The notes: generated by a model not told the origin, from the letters alone. Positions 24,466 through 33,269 are shown, counted from the stretch's first letter. The stretch: DNA of 64,000 nucleotides from Bifidobacterium sp. ESL0800 (GCF_029395355.1 NZ_CP113913.1:62001-126000), one strand, 5' to 3'. Translations and numbers: made by a program.

Positions 24466-25290
24466 CTAGAGTTTGGCGGCCAGAATCGGCATACGCTCCT
24501 GCGCCGCCATGATTCGTGCGGCATCCCGCGGTGGCATGGCCAGCATCGTGGTGACATTGCCGCTCTCGTCGCGATGCGGGTTGCCCGTGACCGTCGCCTG
24601 ACTCGCCAATATGCAGGTTTGTTCATCCGATTGCGTTGGAGGTGTTGCCGTGCTCGGCGCTGTACCGACGTCGGTGTCCGGTTCTTCGACCTGACCGGTC
24701 GGTGTCTGCCCGTTTGCCGGTTCTCCGGTTCCTGTTGTGCTTGCGTCAGACGCATTTGCAGGTTCCGTATCGGCTTCCGTCTGCCGGTTTGCGGCAGGGT
24801 TTTGATCTGGTGCATCCGGCAGGGATGCGCATCCGCCGCTGCCGACAAGCGACACCTTGTCGCCGGGAATCAAGGCCTTTGACGACCCGCTGATTTTGAC
24901 GTCTATGGTGGTCAGTCCGTGTCCGATCACTGGCGAGGCCCGCGCCATGGGCCGGGAGATGACGCTGCCGTTTTCGATGTCCACTTGCGCCACGAGTCCT
25001 TTTACGTCGCCATCCGAGCTGAAAACGTTGGCCAATGCAGGGCTGTCGGCGATTTGTACGGTTTTGAGATCATCGGCGCGGATGGTCTGCCCGCGTTTGA
25101 TGGCACGCGTGGCCGTGACGGCGGTTTTGGTGGCGACGCTGCTGGAAATAGACTGTAATGCAAAGAAAACGGCAAGCCCGACACACAGCGCCGCGAGTGC
25201 GGTACGTGTCTGCCGCATCGTGCGTCGTTGCTTAAGCGTCGGTTTCTTGACGTTTAAGCCTTGTTTGCTTCCATGGCTAAAAAGGTTCAT
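24466..25290 (-). CDS. SAF-domain membrane-anchored protein (CpaB/RcpC-like)
   Basis: 274 residues. A basic cytoplasmic N-terminus precedes one transmembrane segment (ALAALCVGLAVFFALQSI, about 30-48). A SAF domain follows (TATRAIKRGQTIRADDLKTV, then GLVAQVDIENGSVISRPM), as in Flp-pilus assembly protein CpaB and related factors. A Thr/Asp/Pro-rich linker (about 150-215) precedes a C-terminal tail ending MPILAAKL. No pilus genes are in the window, so a pilus role is not supported by context. Convergent with the FHA operon. Confidence 0.75.
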   Translation of the reverse strand: MNLFSHGSKQGLNVKKPTLKQRRTMRQTRTALAALCVGLAVFFALQSISSSVATKTAVTATRAIKRGQTIRADDLKTVQIADSPALANVFSSDGDVKGLVAQVDIENGSVISRPMARASPVIGHGLTTIDVKISGSSKALIPGDKVSLVGSGGCASLPDAPDQNPAANRQTEADTEPANASDASTTGTGEPANGQTPTGQVEEPDTDVGTAPSTATPPTQSDEQTCILASQATVTGNPHRDESGNVTTMLAMPPRDAARIMAAQERMPILAAKL

Positions 25291-25608
25291 GGTTCTATGA
25301 TGGACCAGAACGCAAAATTACCGAGGCAAAAACGGGTACTGTGGTCGAATGCTACGGCTTATCAACATTCGAGGCGTGTCGTGGTGGAGAAGCAAAACGA
25401 GTTATCCACATCAGAAATGCTGTTTTGCTGATTCCCGCATCGCGCGATGGATGATACAACGCTTGCGTCGTTGCGACTACAATTTCGCAAGGCTGCTTTG
25501 TCGCTGTATCAACGCCAAAAATGCGTGAATATCAATGCAATAGTGCATCATTGCGCCATTTAAAAGTGCCAAAGCCATAAACCGATAATCCTTGAGCGGT
25601 AAAACATG
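25291..25608. other. Non-coding gap between the SAF gene and fmdB-like gene
   Basis: No gene is seen. It contains a single TTATCCACA (25402-25410), a perfect DnaA-box sequence, but no cluster of boxes. Confidence 0.5.
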
Positions 25609-25643
25609 AAAGCCGGCGCTCGCGTCAGGCAAGTTCCGGCTTT
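25609..25643 (-). terminator. Terminator of the FmdB-like gene
   Basis: AAAGCCGG and CCGGCTTT flank a 19-nt loop; on the minus strand it follows the stop at 25676 and is followed by a short T-rich stretch. Confidence 0.6.
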
Positions 25644-25675
25644 CTTGGGATCTCTAAAGATCAAGCTGACAGCAG

Positions 25676-25879
25676 TCATTTCTTGGATGAAGACGACGAA
25701 CCGCCCTTGTCGGTGCGGTAGAAGCCGTGCCCTTTGAACTCGATGGGCACCGCCGAGTAGACCTTGCGCACCTGCTCTTCGCCGCACTTCGGGCAGACGG
25801 TGATGGGATCGTCGGAGAATGACTGCTGTTCGGTGAAATCGTATCCACAATTCTTGCAACGATAGTGATAAGTAGGCAA
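25676..25879 (-). CDS. FmdB-family zinc-ribbon protein
   Basis: 67 residues starting PTYHYRCKNCGYDF, the standard FmdB N-terminus, with the second pair CPKC completing a zinc ribbon. The C-terminus is a Ser/Lys tail typical of this family. The start chosen is a TTG at 25879 because GGAGG lies 5 nt upstream and the family begins exactly here; the longer ATG frame adds eight unsupported residues. FmdB-type proteins are putative regulators of unknown target. Confidence 0.88.
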   Translation of the reverse strand: MPTYHYRCKNCGYDFTEQQSFSDDPITVCPKCGEEQVRKVYSAVPIEFKGHGFYRTDKGGSSSSSKK

Positions 25880-26065
25880 CGGTCCCTCCAGGAAAATAAA
25901 CACTCAACAAGTCAACTGTTCATATCCTAGTCCCAGCCCTGACGCTCGTTCGTTTCCGGTGAAGTCTGCGTATTCGCTCAGAAGTGAGGACTGCATCAGA
26001 AAGTCGGTAAGAAACCGTTGGCGCAAGAACCGGAAGAACCGTGATTATGCGTGAATCCGTTTCAA

Positions 26066-26268
26066 CCATGCAGAGATAATCACGAAAATCAGGATGAAAG
26101 TGTGATTATCTCCGTAGATAACGCGTTGATGCGCAGATAATCACAGATTTGCGGTTCAAAGTGTGATTAACATCGTAACAAATGTCTGGATGCGCGGATA
26201 ATCACAAAAAGCGGGTCGAAAGTGTGATTTTCAGCAGTACGAACGCCTTCATGCGCAGAAAATCACGT
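26066..26268. repeat. GATAATCAC array, four units with exact 61-bp period
   Basis: GATAATCAC occurs at 26075, 26136 and 26197, and GAAAATCAC at 26258, each 61 bp apart. Each full unit reads ATGCGCAGATAATCAC, about 12 variable bases, then AAAGTGTGATTAT, making a 9-bp hairpin. It lies between the start of the FmdB-like gene and the end of the cyclo-ligase gene; no coding sequence is seen from 25880 to 26336. Confidence 0.92.
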
Positions 26269-26336
26269 TTATGTCGGTTTGATTGTTTAGCGCGTGGCGA
26301 CGGCCTGCTGAAAATGTCTGCAGAGGTTGTGTCGCG

Positions 26337-26978
26337 CTATAAGGCGATGACCCGCTTATCCGTCATCACCGCGTCGACCGGAATATCGTGGGGTTCGCGG
26401 GGTACGGCGCCATGGCGATCGATGAATTCGGAATCCCAGCAGACGCCGACTTTCAGCGCATCGGACCGGCAAAGCTTCAAAACCTGGTCATACCAGCCGC
26501 CTCCGCGACCCAACCGAGTGCCGTCGAGGTCGATGGCGAAAGCCGGTATGAAAACGATGCTCGCGTCGGCGATGGCGTTCGGCTCGAGTACTTTGCCGTC
26601 CGGTTCCGCCGGTCTCAGCCCGCCCGTTGCGGTGTGCGACATCTGGCGCAGCCCGGATTCGCCGCAATATTCGCTCCATCCGATATCGCGCCCTTTGCCG
26701 AGCCGTGGGACAAGCGCCCGCAACCGACGCCTGACCAGTTCGTCCAACAGCCCCAGCGTCGGCACTTCCGTCCCCATCGAAACGTAAGCGGCAACAGTGT
26801 CTCCGGGCTCCAAACCCATGGTCTGGCCATCCGTGCCATCCAACAGCGATGCGCCAAGTTTTTCCAGTCGTTTGCCGGCTGCAGTCCGTTCGGCCCCGCT
26901 CGCTTGCCTTCGTCTGCCGATGGCCTCGCGTCGCATGTCGCGTTTCAGCGCATCGATATTTTCGCATTTCTCGCCCAT
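26337..26978 (-). CDS. 5-formyltetrahydrofolate cyclo-ligase family protein
   Basis: It converts 5-formyl-THF to 5,10-methenyl-THF with ATP, returning folate to the one-carbon pool. 213 residues, near family length. Visible features: a basic N-terminal KRDMRREAIGRRRQ, the AAYVSMGTEVPTLGLLDEL segment, the Gly-rich substrate loop LGRGGGWYDQ and the C-terminal GVCWDSEFIDR then PREPHDIPVDAVMT. The start at 26978 is leaderless-type: minus-strand TAGTAT lies 6 nt upstream. It is divergent from the acetyltransferase gene at 27059. Confidence 0.93.
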   Translation of the reverse strand: MGEKCENIDALKRDMRREAIGRRRQASGAERTAAGKRLEKLGASLLDGTDGQTMGLEPGDTVAAYVSMGTEVPTLGLLDELVRRRLRALVPRLGKGRDIGWSEYCGESGLRQMSHTATGGLRPAEPDGKVLEPNAIADASIVFIPAFAIDLDGTRLGRGGGWYDQVLKLCRSDALKVGVCWDSEFIDRHGAVPREPHDIPVDAVMTDKRVIAL

Positions 26979-27058
26979 GCCTTCATACTACCTGGCCATT
27001 TTGCGTCGAAGATCGGCAATGCCCACGCAAGTACGGTGCAAATGGGTAATATAAACGT
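26979..27058. promoter_or_regulatory. Divergent leaderless promoters
   Basis: Minus-strand TAGTAT (26985-26990) serves the cyclo-ligase gene, and plus-strand TAATAT (27047-27052) serves the acetyltransferase. Both end 6 nt from the start codon. Confidence 0.55.
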
Positions 27059-27706
27059 GTGTCTGTCTTTCGTTCGCTGCGCAACGCGCTTGCCCCCAAT
27101 CCCAACGCCATCGTTATGCCGGCGCAGCTTGTGCCGCCGGTTGGTGCCATTCAGATCCGCTTGCGCCCGATGGTCGCGGAGGATGAGGCAGGCTGGAATG
27201 AGACCAGACAGCGCAATGCCGCATGGCTTGCTCCTTGGGATTCCAACGATCCGATGCACGGGCCGGCCTTGACGTTCAACACGTGGCTGCAACATCAACG
27301 CAGCGATGAGGCGGCGGGTAGTGGCGCGCTGTTCGTCATCGAGTACCAGATGGCGATCATCGGCCAGATTTCCGTGGGCGCCATCAGCTATGGATCGTCT
27401 CGTTGCGGCAATATCGGTTACTGGGTCGATCAGGGGCATGCCGGCCACGGTGTCGCGCCATTGGCGGTGGCGATGCTTGCCGATTGGGCGATGTTCAGCC
27501 CCAACGGGCCTCGGCTTCACCGTCTGGAGATAACGATGCTGCCGGAAAACCAGCGTTCCCGCAGGGTGGCGGAGAAACTGCAGGCCCACCACGAAGGTAT
27601 GCGCTTGAAAAGCATGTACATTCACCATCAGTGGCGTGACCACGATGTCTATAGTCTGTTGGCCGAGGACGCGCCGCACGGTTTTACGCAACGTTTGCTC
27701 GGATGA
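27059..27706 (+). CDS. GNAT acetyltransferase, RimJ/RimL type
   Basis: 215 residues. IRLRPMVAEDEAGWNETRQR begins the GNAT fold. IIGQISVGAISYGSSRCGNI is the central sheet, YWVDQGHAGHGVAPLAVAML is the acetyl-CoA loop and HRLEITMLPENQRSRRVAEK is the typical RimJ segment. It likely acetylates an N-terminal amine of a protein; the substrate is not predictable. Start GTG at 27059, leaderless-type. The next gene follows after 55 bp. Confidence 0.88.
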   Translation: MSVFRSLRNALAPNPNAIVMPAQLVPPVGAIQIRLRPMVAEDEAGWNETRQRNAAWLAPWDSNDPMHGPALTFNTWLQHQRSDEAAGSGALFVIEYQMAIIGQISVGAISYGSSRCGNIGYWVDQGHAGHGVAPLAVAMLADWAMFSPNGPRLHRLEITMLPENQRSRRVAEKLQAHHEGMRLKSMYIHHQWRDHDVYSLLAEDAPHGFTQRLLG

Positions 27707-27761
27707 AACACGCGAATTACACGGATGTAAAAAGTCACTAACTCTCTCTATCCTTAAGATT

Positions 27762-29423
27762 ATGGATTATGCGTGGGTGAGCGGTGTTGTTGTGCTGGTC
27801 ATTCTCGCCATTCTGTTACTCGGCTGGCTTCCGCGGCGTACTGCGGATAGTATGAAAAAGGTGGTCGAGCATCGCGAGGACAAGTACTCGCCGTCGTTGC
27901 ATCTGGTGGATGCCGAAAGCGGTACTCGTTTTAGTGATGAACGCCAGCCTTCGGCGAAAGGGATTGTCATGCAATCGGAGCGAAAAGATATTGTCGCAGG
28001 TCCTGCGGGAGCATCGGTTGCACGACCCACGAAGGCCACGAAGGAACGCGCCAGGGTCGCGCGCATACGCAGGCTTCGGCGCGAGGCGGCACGCAGACGT
28101 GCCATCATTTCCGCTGTGTTGCTTGCCGTTACGATTGTGGTTCTTGCCATTTCGTTCCCATTGAAGTTCAGCCCATTGTTCGCTTTGATTCCTGCGGTAT
28201 TGCTCGCGCTGGTCGTGGCGTTGGGCGTGCGTACGGCCAATCATGCCAGGGCTTGGGAACGCGACCTTAAGGCGAAGCGTGCTGCTCGGGCCAAGGCCAA
28301 TCAATCTCAGCATGACCGTTCCGCTGCTGCCAACAATCAAGCGGCCAAGGCCGGTGCGCAGGTCGCGGACAACAATTTCGCGGGCTCGGTTTCCAGTGAC
28401 GAGCAGCCGACCGGCTTGATGGCCGAGCAGGAAATTCAGAAAGCCGTGAGCCAGACCAAGGCCGAAAAGGAACGTATCGAAAGCCGCCGTTCCAAGGCGC
28501 GGGCCAAGACCGGTCAAAACGCCGCCAAGTCGTCAAAGCCTGAATCACGCGCGAGGAGCGAAAAAGCTGCCGAAGTCTCCAAGCACGTGGTTAAGGATGT
28601 GAAGGTCGCTAAGTCCGAGCGTGCGGCAAAGCGGCAGGAGGGCAAGGCCCGTGCCGCGGCTCAAGTCAAGCCGCAACGTCAGTCGCCATTGGCTTCCGCG
28701 TCTGGTGCGAAAGCGAAGGCGGGGGATGTCTCCGCGTCGGCGAAGAAGGCTCCCAAGGCATTCAAGCCCTCAAGTAAGCGTCGCCCCAATGCGGCTAAAG
28801 CCGCTCAGGGTTCCGGTTCGATCGATTCCGCCGCGAAGAATCGAACGGTCGAGGCGAGTGATGCCACCAACGAGTTGAAGCAGGTGCATCCGGCGCAGGC
28901 TTTGGATCTGGTTGACCTGGCCCCGAACCAGGATCTCATTTCGTTCTCGCTCGGTGCGCCGCGCAATGGCGTGGAAGTCAAAAGCGAGGAGCCGCAGAGC
29001 CTTGAAATCAAGTCCACCCGTCAGGTCGCCAAGGCCAAGGTCGCGGCGAAAGACGAAGATGCCTCTTCCTCGGCAGCAAAGCGCACGGAGAAATCCGCGG
29101 ATCGAAGCTCTGAGGCCAAGCAAGAGGATCCGGGCTCGTCGCTTTCGTCCAGTGCCGCTGTCGAGTCTGTTGTTGCTCAGGCGAAAGGTTCCGTAGGCAA
29201 GCTGATTTCGAAGAAGAACCGCAAGCGCGTTCGTGCCGCGGCCAGGCGTGCGCGTGCCGCTGCCCAGCGCAACGGCAAGGCTGCGGAAGAGAAGACCAGC
29301 TATACGAGCGATCCCGAGAAGTTCCACGCCTCGGAGGTTTCGGCGGATACGGAAGCCCCGGCGCTGTCGTCGGATTCGCTGGGAACCGGGTTGGAGAAGA
29401 TCCTTGAACGCAGGAACGTCTGA
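27762..29423 (+). CDS. Membrane protein with Ala/Lys-rich cytoplasmic domain
   Basis: 553 residues. The start chosen is ATG 27762, directly before the first hydrophobic helix (VSGVVVLVILAILLLGWL, residues about 6-23). Two more helices lie near 115-135 (AIISAVLLAVTIVVLAISF) and 142-162 (FALIPAVLLALVVALGV). The remaining ~390 residues are Ala/Lys/Ser-rich with high charge, partly coiled-coil-like and otherwise disordered, with an R/A cluster (KKNRKRVRAAARRARAAAQR). No family is recognised. The basic tail could bind nucleic acid or anionic lipid; that is speculation. Confidence 0.8.
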   Translation: MDYAWVSGVVVLVILAILLLGWLPRRTADSMKKVVEHREDKYSPSLHLVDAESGTRFSDERQPSAKGIVMQSERKDIVAGPAGASVARPTKATKERARVARIRRLRREAARRRAIISAVLLAVTIVVLAISFPLKFSPLFALIPAVLLALVVALGVRTANHARAWERDLKAKRAARAKANQSQHDRSAAANNQAAKAGAQVADNNFAGSVSSDEQPTGLMAEQEIQKAVSQTKAEKERIESRRSKARAKTGQNAAKSSKPESRARSEKAAEVSKHVVKDVKVAKSERAAKRQEGKARAAAQVKPQRQSPLASASGAKAKAGDVSASAKKAPKAFKPSSKRRPNAAKAAQGSGSIDSAAKNRTVEASDATNELKQVHPAQALDLVDLAPNQDLISFSLGAPRNGVEVKSEEPQSLEIKSTRQVAKAKVAAKDEDASSSAAKRTEKSADRSSEAKQEDPGSSLSSSAAVESVVAQAKGSVGKLISKKNRKRVRAAARRARAAAQRNGKAAEEKTSYTSDPEKFHASEVSADTEAPALSSDSLGTGLEKILERRNV

Positions 29424-29517
29424 GCCTGTTTCAGTTTCGATAGTGAATTTGTTATCAGCGAAATTCGCAGGAATTCCGGCAGTGTTCGGCTTAAATGTGA
29501 AGGTTTCACTCTCAGCG

Positions 29518-29544
29518 TTAGCACTCGGGTTGGCAGAGTGCTAA
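29518..29544. promoter_or_regulatory. CIRCE operator of groES
   Basis: TTAGCACTC, 9-nt spacer, GAGTGCTAA: a perfect CIRCE element, the binding site of the HrcA heat-shock repressor. The spacer holds TTGGCA, a likely -35, with TACGAT (29554-29559) 18 nt downstream as -10, so repressor binding would block the promoter directly. Confidence 0.95.
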
Positions 29545-29665
29545 TTTTCGCGCTACGATAGACAGGTAAGCGCAAAGGGACGGTGCCGAAAGTGATCGTC
29601 AGCCTCTGAAAGCGGTGTCCTCGCGCGAGAAATAAAACTCTCACTTAAGAAAGAGGAGGTCCACA

Positions 29666-29959
29666 GTGTCGATCTCACTTACACCGTTGGAAGACAAGAT
29701 TATTGTGAAGCAAGCCGAAGCGGAGACGCAGACGTCCTCCGGCCTGTATATTCCGGACAACGCCAAGGAGAAGCCGCAGCAGGGCGAAATCCTGGCCGTC
29801 GGCCCGGGTCGTCGCGACGACAACGGCAAGCGTATCCCGATGGATGTCAAGGTCGGGGACAAGATTCTCTATTCCAAGTACGGCGGCACCGAGGTGCATT
29901 ACAACGGTGAGGATTACCTCATCGTCGGCGCCCGCGACGTGCTCGCAATCCTGAACTGA
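29666..29959 (+). CDS. groES: Co-chaperonin GroES
   Basis: The 10-kDa heptameric lid of the GroEL chaperonin. 97 residues with the N-terminal [16 protein letters not shown], the mobile-loop region [33 protein letters not shown] and a C-terminal domain with [26 protein letters not shown] precedes the GTG start. It is preceded by a perfect CIRCE and followed by a terminator; groEL is not adjacent. Confidence 0.98.
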   Translation: MSISLTPLEDKIIVKQAEAETQTSSGLYIPDNAKEKPQQGEILAVGPGRRDDNGKRIPMDVKVGDKILYSKYGGTEVHYNGEDYLIVGARDVLAILN

Positions 29960-29985
29960 TTGCGCTTTCGCGCAAGTTTTCTAAG

Positions 29986-30024
29986 AATGCGTTCCAGCCT
30001 CCAAACGGCCGGGGCGCATTTTGT
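29986..30024 (+). terminator. groES terminator
   Basis: AATGCG/CGCATT with an inner GCC/GGC pairing, followed by TTTGTAT. Confidence 0.6.
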
Positions 30025-30074
30025 ATATCGTCTTAAAACCAGACATACAATGTGCAATATCTTACGCCGCGGCT

Positions 30075-30086
30075 TACAATGCCGTT
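30075..30086 (+). promoter_or_regulatory. -10 box of the aminotransferase gene (leaderless)
   Basis: TACAAT at 30075-30080 lies 6 nt before the ATG at 30087; no SD is present. Confidence 0.6.
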
Positions 30087-31169
30087 ATGACTTTCAAACA
30101 TCGTGCCATCGTTGATACCATTCCAGCCTACAAGCAAGGCAAACCGGCTCCCGCGCTCGCGGGCCAGCGCTCCTTCAAGATCTCCAGCAACGAGAATCCT
30201 TACCCGCCGCTGCCCAGCGTCCAGAAGGCCATCGAAGACCAGGCGCTCGACCGTATCAACCGTTATCCGGACATGTCCGGCTGGCAGGTCGTCAGCAGGC
30301 TCGCCAAGGATTACGAGGTCGATCCTGCCGAAATCGTGCTCGGCTGCGGTTCCACCGAAGTCATCACCCAGCTGGTCGACCTGCTCGCGGGCCCCGGCGA
30401 TGAGGTGATTTACCCGTGGCGCAGCTTCGAGGCCTACCCGATCATCGTCTCCGGCGCTGGTGCCGCCAGCGTCCAGATCGCCAACCGCCCCGACGGCGGC
30501 CACGACATCGACGCGATGATCGCTGCGATCAATAGCAGGACCCGCCTGATCATCGTCAACAACCCGAACAACCCGACCTCGACGTCGGTCTCCGACGCCG
30601 ATGCTCGCCGCCTGATGAAGGCGGTCCCCAGCGATGTCATCGTGCTCTTCGATGAGGCCTATATCCACTTCAATACGGCTGCCGATACCAGTGTGGCCAT
30701 GGATCTTTATCGTGAATACCCGAATATCGTCGTGGCGCACACCTTCTCCAAGGCCTACGGTCTGGCCGGCTTGCGTATCGGCTACGGCATCGCCAGGGCC
30801 GACGTGGCTGCCGGCATGCGCAAGATGTCGATTCCCTTCGGCGTTACGCAGACTGCCCAGGTCGCGGCCGTCGCTTCCCTTGATGCCAAGGATGAACTGA
30901 TGAAGCGCGTGCAGGCGCTGATCGGCGAACGCGGCCGTATCGTTAAGGCGCTGCGCGAGCAGGGTTGGGACTTCCCGGATCCGTATGCGAACTTCTTCTG
31001 GCTGCCGCTTGGATCCAAAACCGCTGAGGCCGAGTCCCGCTTCAAGGCTGCGGGCCTGTCCACGCGTGTGTTCGACGGCGAGGGCATCCGCATTTCCATC
31101 GGCGAGACCGAAGCCAATGACAAGGTCATCGAAGTCTGCCAGTCGCTGAAGGATGACGGTATCGCCTGA
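30087..31169 (+). CDS. pat: Aromatic amino acid / histidinol-phosphate aminotransferase (HisC-Pat family)
   Basis: A PLP-dependent class I/II aminotransferase of 360 residues. SSNENPYPPLPSV is the substrate-binding N-terminal block, LGCGSTEVITQLVD is the PLP phosphate region, NNPNNPTSTSVS and VLFDEAYIHF follow, and HTFSKAYGLAGLRIGYG carries the Schiff-base Lys. The WRSFEAYPI segment is what I associate with actinobacterial Pat/HisC2 aromatic aminotransferases, but HisC itself cannot be excluded, as no other his gene is nearby. The start is leaderless at 30087; 22 upstream in-frame codons are discounted. Confidence 0.85.
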   Translation: MTFKHRAIVDTIPAYKQGKPAPALAGQRSFKISSNENPYPPLPSVQKAIEDQALDRINRYPDMSGWQVVSRLAKDYEVDPAEIVLGCGSTEVITQLVDLLAGPGDEVIYPWRSFEAYPIIVSGAGAASVQIANRPDGGHDIDAMIAAINSRTRLIIVNNPNNPTSTSVSDADARRLMKAVPSDVIVLFDEAYIHFNTAADTSVAMDLYREYPNIVVAHTFSKAYGLAGLRIGYGIARADVAAGMRKMSIPFGVTQTAQVAAVASLDAKDELMKRVQALIGERGRIVKALREQGWDFPDPYANFFWLPLGSKTAEAESRFKAAGLSTRVFDGEGIRISIGETEANDKVIEVCQSLKDDGIA

Positions 31170-31193
31170 ACGCGTGGATGGCTGGCTGCGCCA

Positions 31194-31320
31194 TTGCGTT
31201 GGTGACGCAACTGTTGGTTTCAGCGTCACGTCTGCAAGGTTTGGTGAGGTTTGGTTGCGTTGGTGACGCAAACGCCGGTTCTGGCGTCACGTATGCAAGA
31301 TGCCGTTGGATTGGTGACGC
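31194..31320. repeat. TTGCGTTGGTGACGCAA / GCGTCACGT repeats
   Basis: TTGCGTTGGTGACGCAA occurs at 31194 and 31255 (61 bp apart), with a partial TTGGTGACGC at 31311. GCGTCACGT-N-TGCAAG follows the first two, so each unit can form a GTGACGC/GCGTCAC hairpin. The array sits between the aminotransferase stop and the tRNA cluster. Confidence 0.85.
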
Positions 31321-31478
31321 TAAAAAAGACCGTTTTCGCCGGAAATGCAACGTTTTTTCGGTGCGATGGCGTTGTTTTCGACACACTAGGCGTGTCGCGG
31401 GCTTGCATAGGTCTCCGGTTCATGGCATTATAGTCAAGTTGCCTGCTTCAAGGCTTTCAAAGTTACGAAGCAAGTAAT

Positions 31479-31560
31479 GGCGGATTTCCCAAGCGGTCAA
31501 AGGGAGCTGACTGTAAATCAGCCGCTGATAGCTTCAGTGGTTCGAATCCACTATCCGCCA
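31479..31560 (+). tRNA. tRNA-Tyr (GTA)
   Basis: Acceptor GGCGGAT/ATCCGCC, anticodon stem-loop CTGACTGTAAATCAG with GTA, long variable arm and GGTTCGAATCC T-arm. CCA is not encoded. First of three tandem tRNAs. Confidence 0.95.
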
Positions 31561-31561
31561 C

Positions 31562-31633
<72 letters not shown>

Positions 31634-31637
31634 CTCT

Positions 31638-31711
31638 GGCGGGATAGCTCAGCTGGCTAGAGCGTACGACTCATAATCGTAAGGTCAAGAGTTCGAGTCT
31701 CTTTCCCGCTA
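31638..31711 (+). tRNA. tRNA-Met (CAT), probably elongator
   Basis: Acceptor GGCGGGA/TCCCGCT with a G-T first pair, anticodon stem TACGA/TCGTA and loop CTCATAA. It lacks the initiator's GGG/CCC anticodon stem. The Thr-Met-rpmG order is common in actinobacteria and favours elongator Met over tRNA-Ile2 (lysidine). Confidence 0.9.
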
Positions 31712-31760
31712 CAAACTACCGACAGAAGTCGGTAAGGAACAACACGCAGAAGGTGAACCA

Positions 31761-31931
31761 ATGGCAAGCAAAAGCGCCGCAGTCCGTCCGGGCATCACGC
31801 TGGCATGCACGGTGTGCAAGGAGCGTAACTACATTACGACCAAGAACCGTCGCAATACCCCCGATCGTCTCGAGCTGAAGAAGTTCTGCCCTCGTTGCGG
31901 CAAGGAAACTGTGCATCGCGAGACTCGTTGA
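31761..31931 (+). CDS. rpmG: Ribosomal protein L33
   Basis: A 56-residue 50S protein. [20 protein letters not shown] begins it; the two cysteine pairs CTVC and CPRC form the zinc-ribbon (C+) version, so this copy probably binds zinc. AAGGTGA lies before the ATG. It directly follows tRNA-Met, as in many actinobacteria, and ends at a UUCG-loop terminator. Confidence 0.97.
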   Translation: MASKSAAVRPGITLACTVCKERNYITTKNRRNTPDRLELKKFCPRCGKETVHRETR

Positions 31932-31946
31932 GTTTTAGCGGTTTTG

Positions 31947-31972
31947 AAGCCTGACTTCGGTCGGGCTTTTTT
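31947..31972 (+). terminator. rpmG terminator
   Basis: AAGCCTGAC-TTCG-GTCGGGCTT (9 bp, one wobble) followed by TTTT. Confidence 0.92.
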
Positions 31973-32013
31973 CATATTCGAGGACAAAAATACCGGCGGT
32001 AGACACGAGAAAA

Positions 32014-33249
32014 ATGGATGACCACGTCATGATTACGCAGAAGGATTCGCCACAAACAGCAGCAACAATGTCACCAGCACCGACGCTGGCGCAACTGACC
32101 ACCATCGGCGTGGGCGGAGCAGTCGATCGGTTCGTCGAACCCGAAAGCGAAGAGGCGTTCACCGCCGAGGTGCGCGATGCCGATGCAGCAGGGTTGCCGC
32201 TCCTGGTCATCGGCGGCGGCTCGAACCTGTTGGTTGCGGACGCACCGTTCCATGGCGTCGTGGTGCGCGATGCGCGACGCGGGATTTCGGTAGTGGACGA
32301 TCAAGCCGAAGCCGATGGAGGCTCCGTCGTGATCACGGCGCAGGCCGGGGCGAGCTGGGATGATTTCGTGGCCTTCTGCGTCGCTTCGGGCTTTTCCGGG
32401 GTGGAAGGCCTGTCGGGCGTGCCGGGAACCGTCGGGGCTTCGGTGGTGCAGAATATCGGCGCGTATGGCCAGGAAGTCGCCTCGGCGGTGTCCTCGGTTC
32501 GGGTTTTTGACCGTAAGAACGGCAGCGTTTGCCGGCTTGAACGTGAAGACATGCGTTTCGGCTACCGTAATTCCGCCTTGAAATCCAGTATGTATAGCGC
32601 TCCGGCGACCCCTGCCGGCAACTATTTCCCGACACCTCGCTACGTGGTGCTTTCCGTGACGTTCGCGCTGCGGCGAAGCGAGAGCGACGAAGTGGCATTC
32701 GGTCAGCTGGCCAAGGCGCTCGGCGTCGAGTTGGGGGAGCGAAAGCCCATTGCTGCGATTCGTGCGGCCGTGCTGAGCGTCCGTGCCACCAAAGGCATGT
32801 TGGAGGATCCGAACAGATACGCCTTGCCCTCGATGCGCGGTTGCAGGGATGAGCACAACGTGGCTGCGGCCACGCTTCAAGACCAGCCTGATTTCAACCG
32901 TCACAGCTGCGGCAGCTTCTTCATGAACCCGATACTTGAACCAGCGCAGGCGGTTCATCTACCCGCCGATGCTCCGCGCTTTGATGCGATTCTGCCTGAT
33001 GGACAACCCGGTGTCAAGACCTCGGCCGCATGGCTGATCGACCATGCCGGTTTCCACAAGGGATTCAAGGTGCGCCCCGACGCCAAGGCCGGCCTTTCGA
33101 CGCTGCACACGCTGGCGCTGACCAATCGGGGAGGGGCCGGCGCGAAGGATATCGCCGAGCTCGCGCGCACGATTCAGGATGGTGTCGAGGCGGCGTATGG
33201 CATCCGTCTGGTGCCTGAACCCGTCGTGGTGGGCATGGATTTGCGGTGA
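32014..33249 (+). CDS. murB: UDP-N-acetylenolpyruvoylglucosamine reductase
   Basis: It reduces the enolpyruvyl group to give UDP-MurNAc in peptidoglycan precursor synthesis, using FAD and NADPH. 411 residues, long but typical of actinobacteria. FAD-binding type: LTTIGVGG then VIGGGSNLLVADAPFHGVVV. VEGLSGVPGTVGASVVQNIGAYG, RFGYRNSALK and SCGSFFMNP carry the active-site Tyr, Ser and region. Two family stretches are extended (about 255-300). ATG 32014 is taken as start; an ATG five codons later is possible. It ends at a terminator at 33270. Confidence 0.95.
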   Translation: MDDHVMITQKDSPQTAATMSPAPTLAQLTTIGVGGAVDRFVEPESEEAFTAEVRDADAAGLPLLVIGGGSNLLVADAPFHGVVVRDARRGISVVDDQAEADGGSVVITAQAGASWDDFVAFCVASGFSGVEGLSGVPGTVGASVVQNIGAYGQEVASAVSSVRVFDRKNGSVCRLEREDMRFGYRNSALKSSMYSAPATPAGNYFPTPRYVVLSVTFALRRSESDEVAFGQLAKALGVELGERKPIAAIRAAVLSVRATKGMLEDPNRYALPSMRGCRDEHNVAAATLQDQPDFNRHSCGSFFMNPILEPAQAVHLPADAPRFDAILPDGQPGVKTSAAWLIDHAGFHKGFKVRPDAKAGLSTLHTLALTNRGGAGAKDIAELARTIQDGVEAAYGIRLVPEPVVVGMDLR

Positions 33250-33269
33250 GTGCGTCGCCAATAAAATGT

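Noticed and set aside
26066..26268. CRISPR-like array (61-bp period)
   Set aside because: The variable part is only about 11-12 bp, units contain internal palindromes and are imperfect, and no cas gene is nearby.
30033..31271. A 412-codon minus-strand frame opposite the aminotransferase
   Set aside because: Antisense to a gene with full PLP-enzyme motifs.
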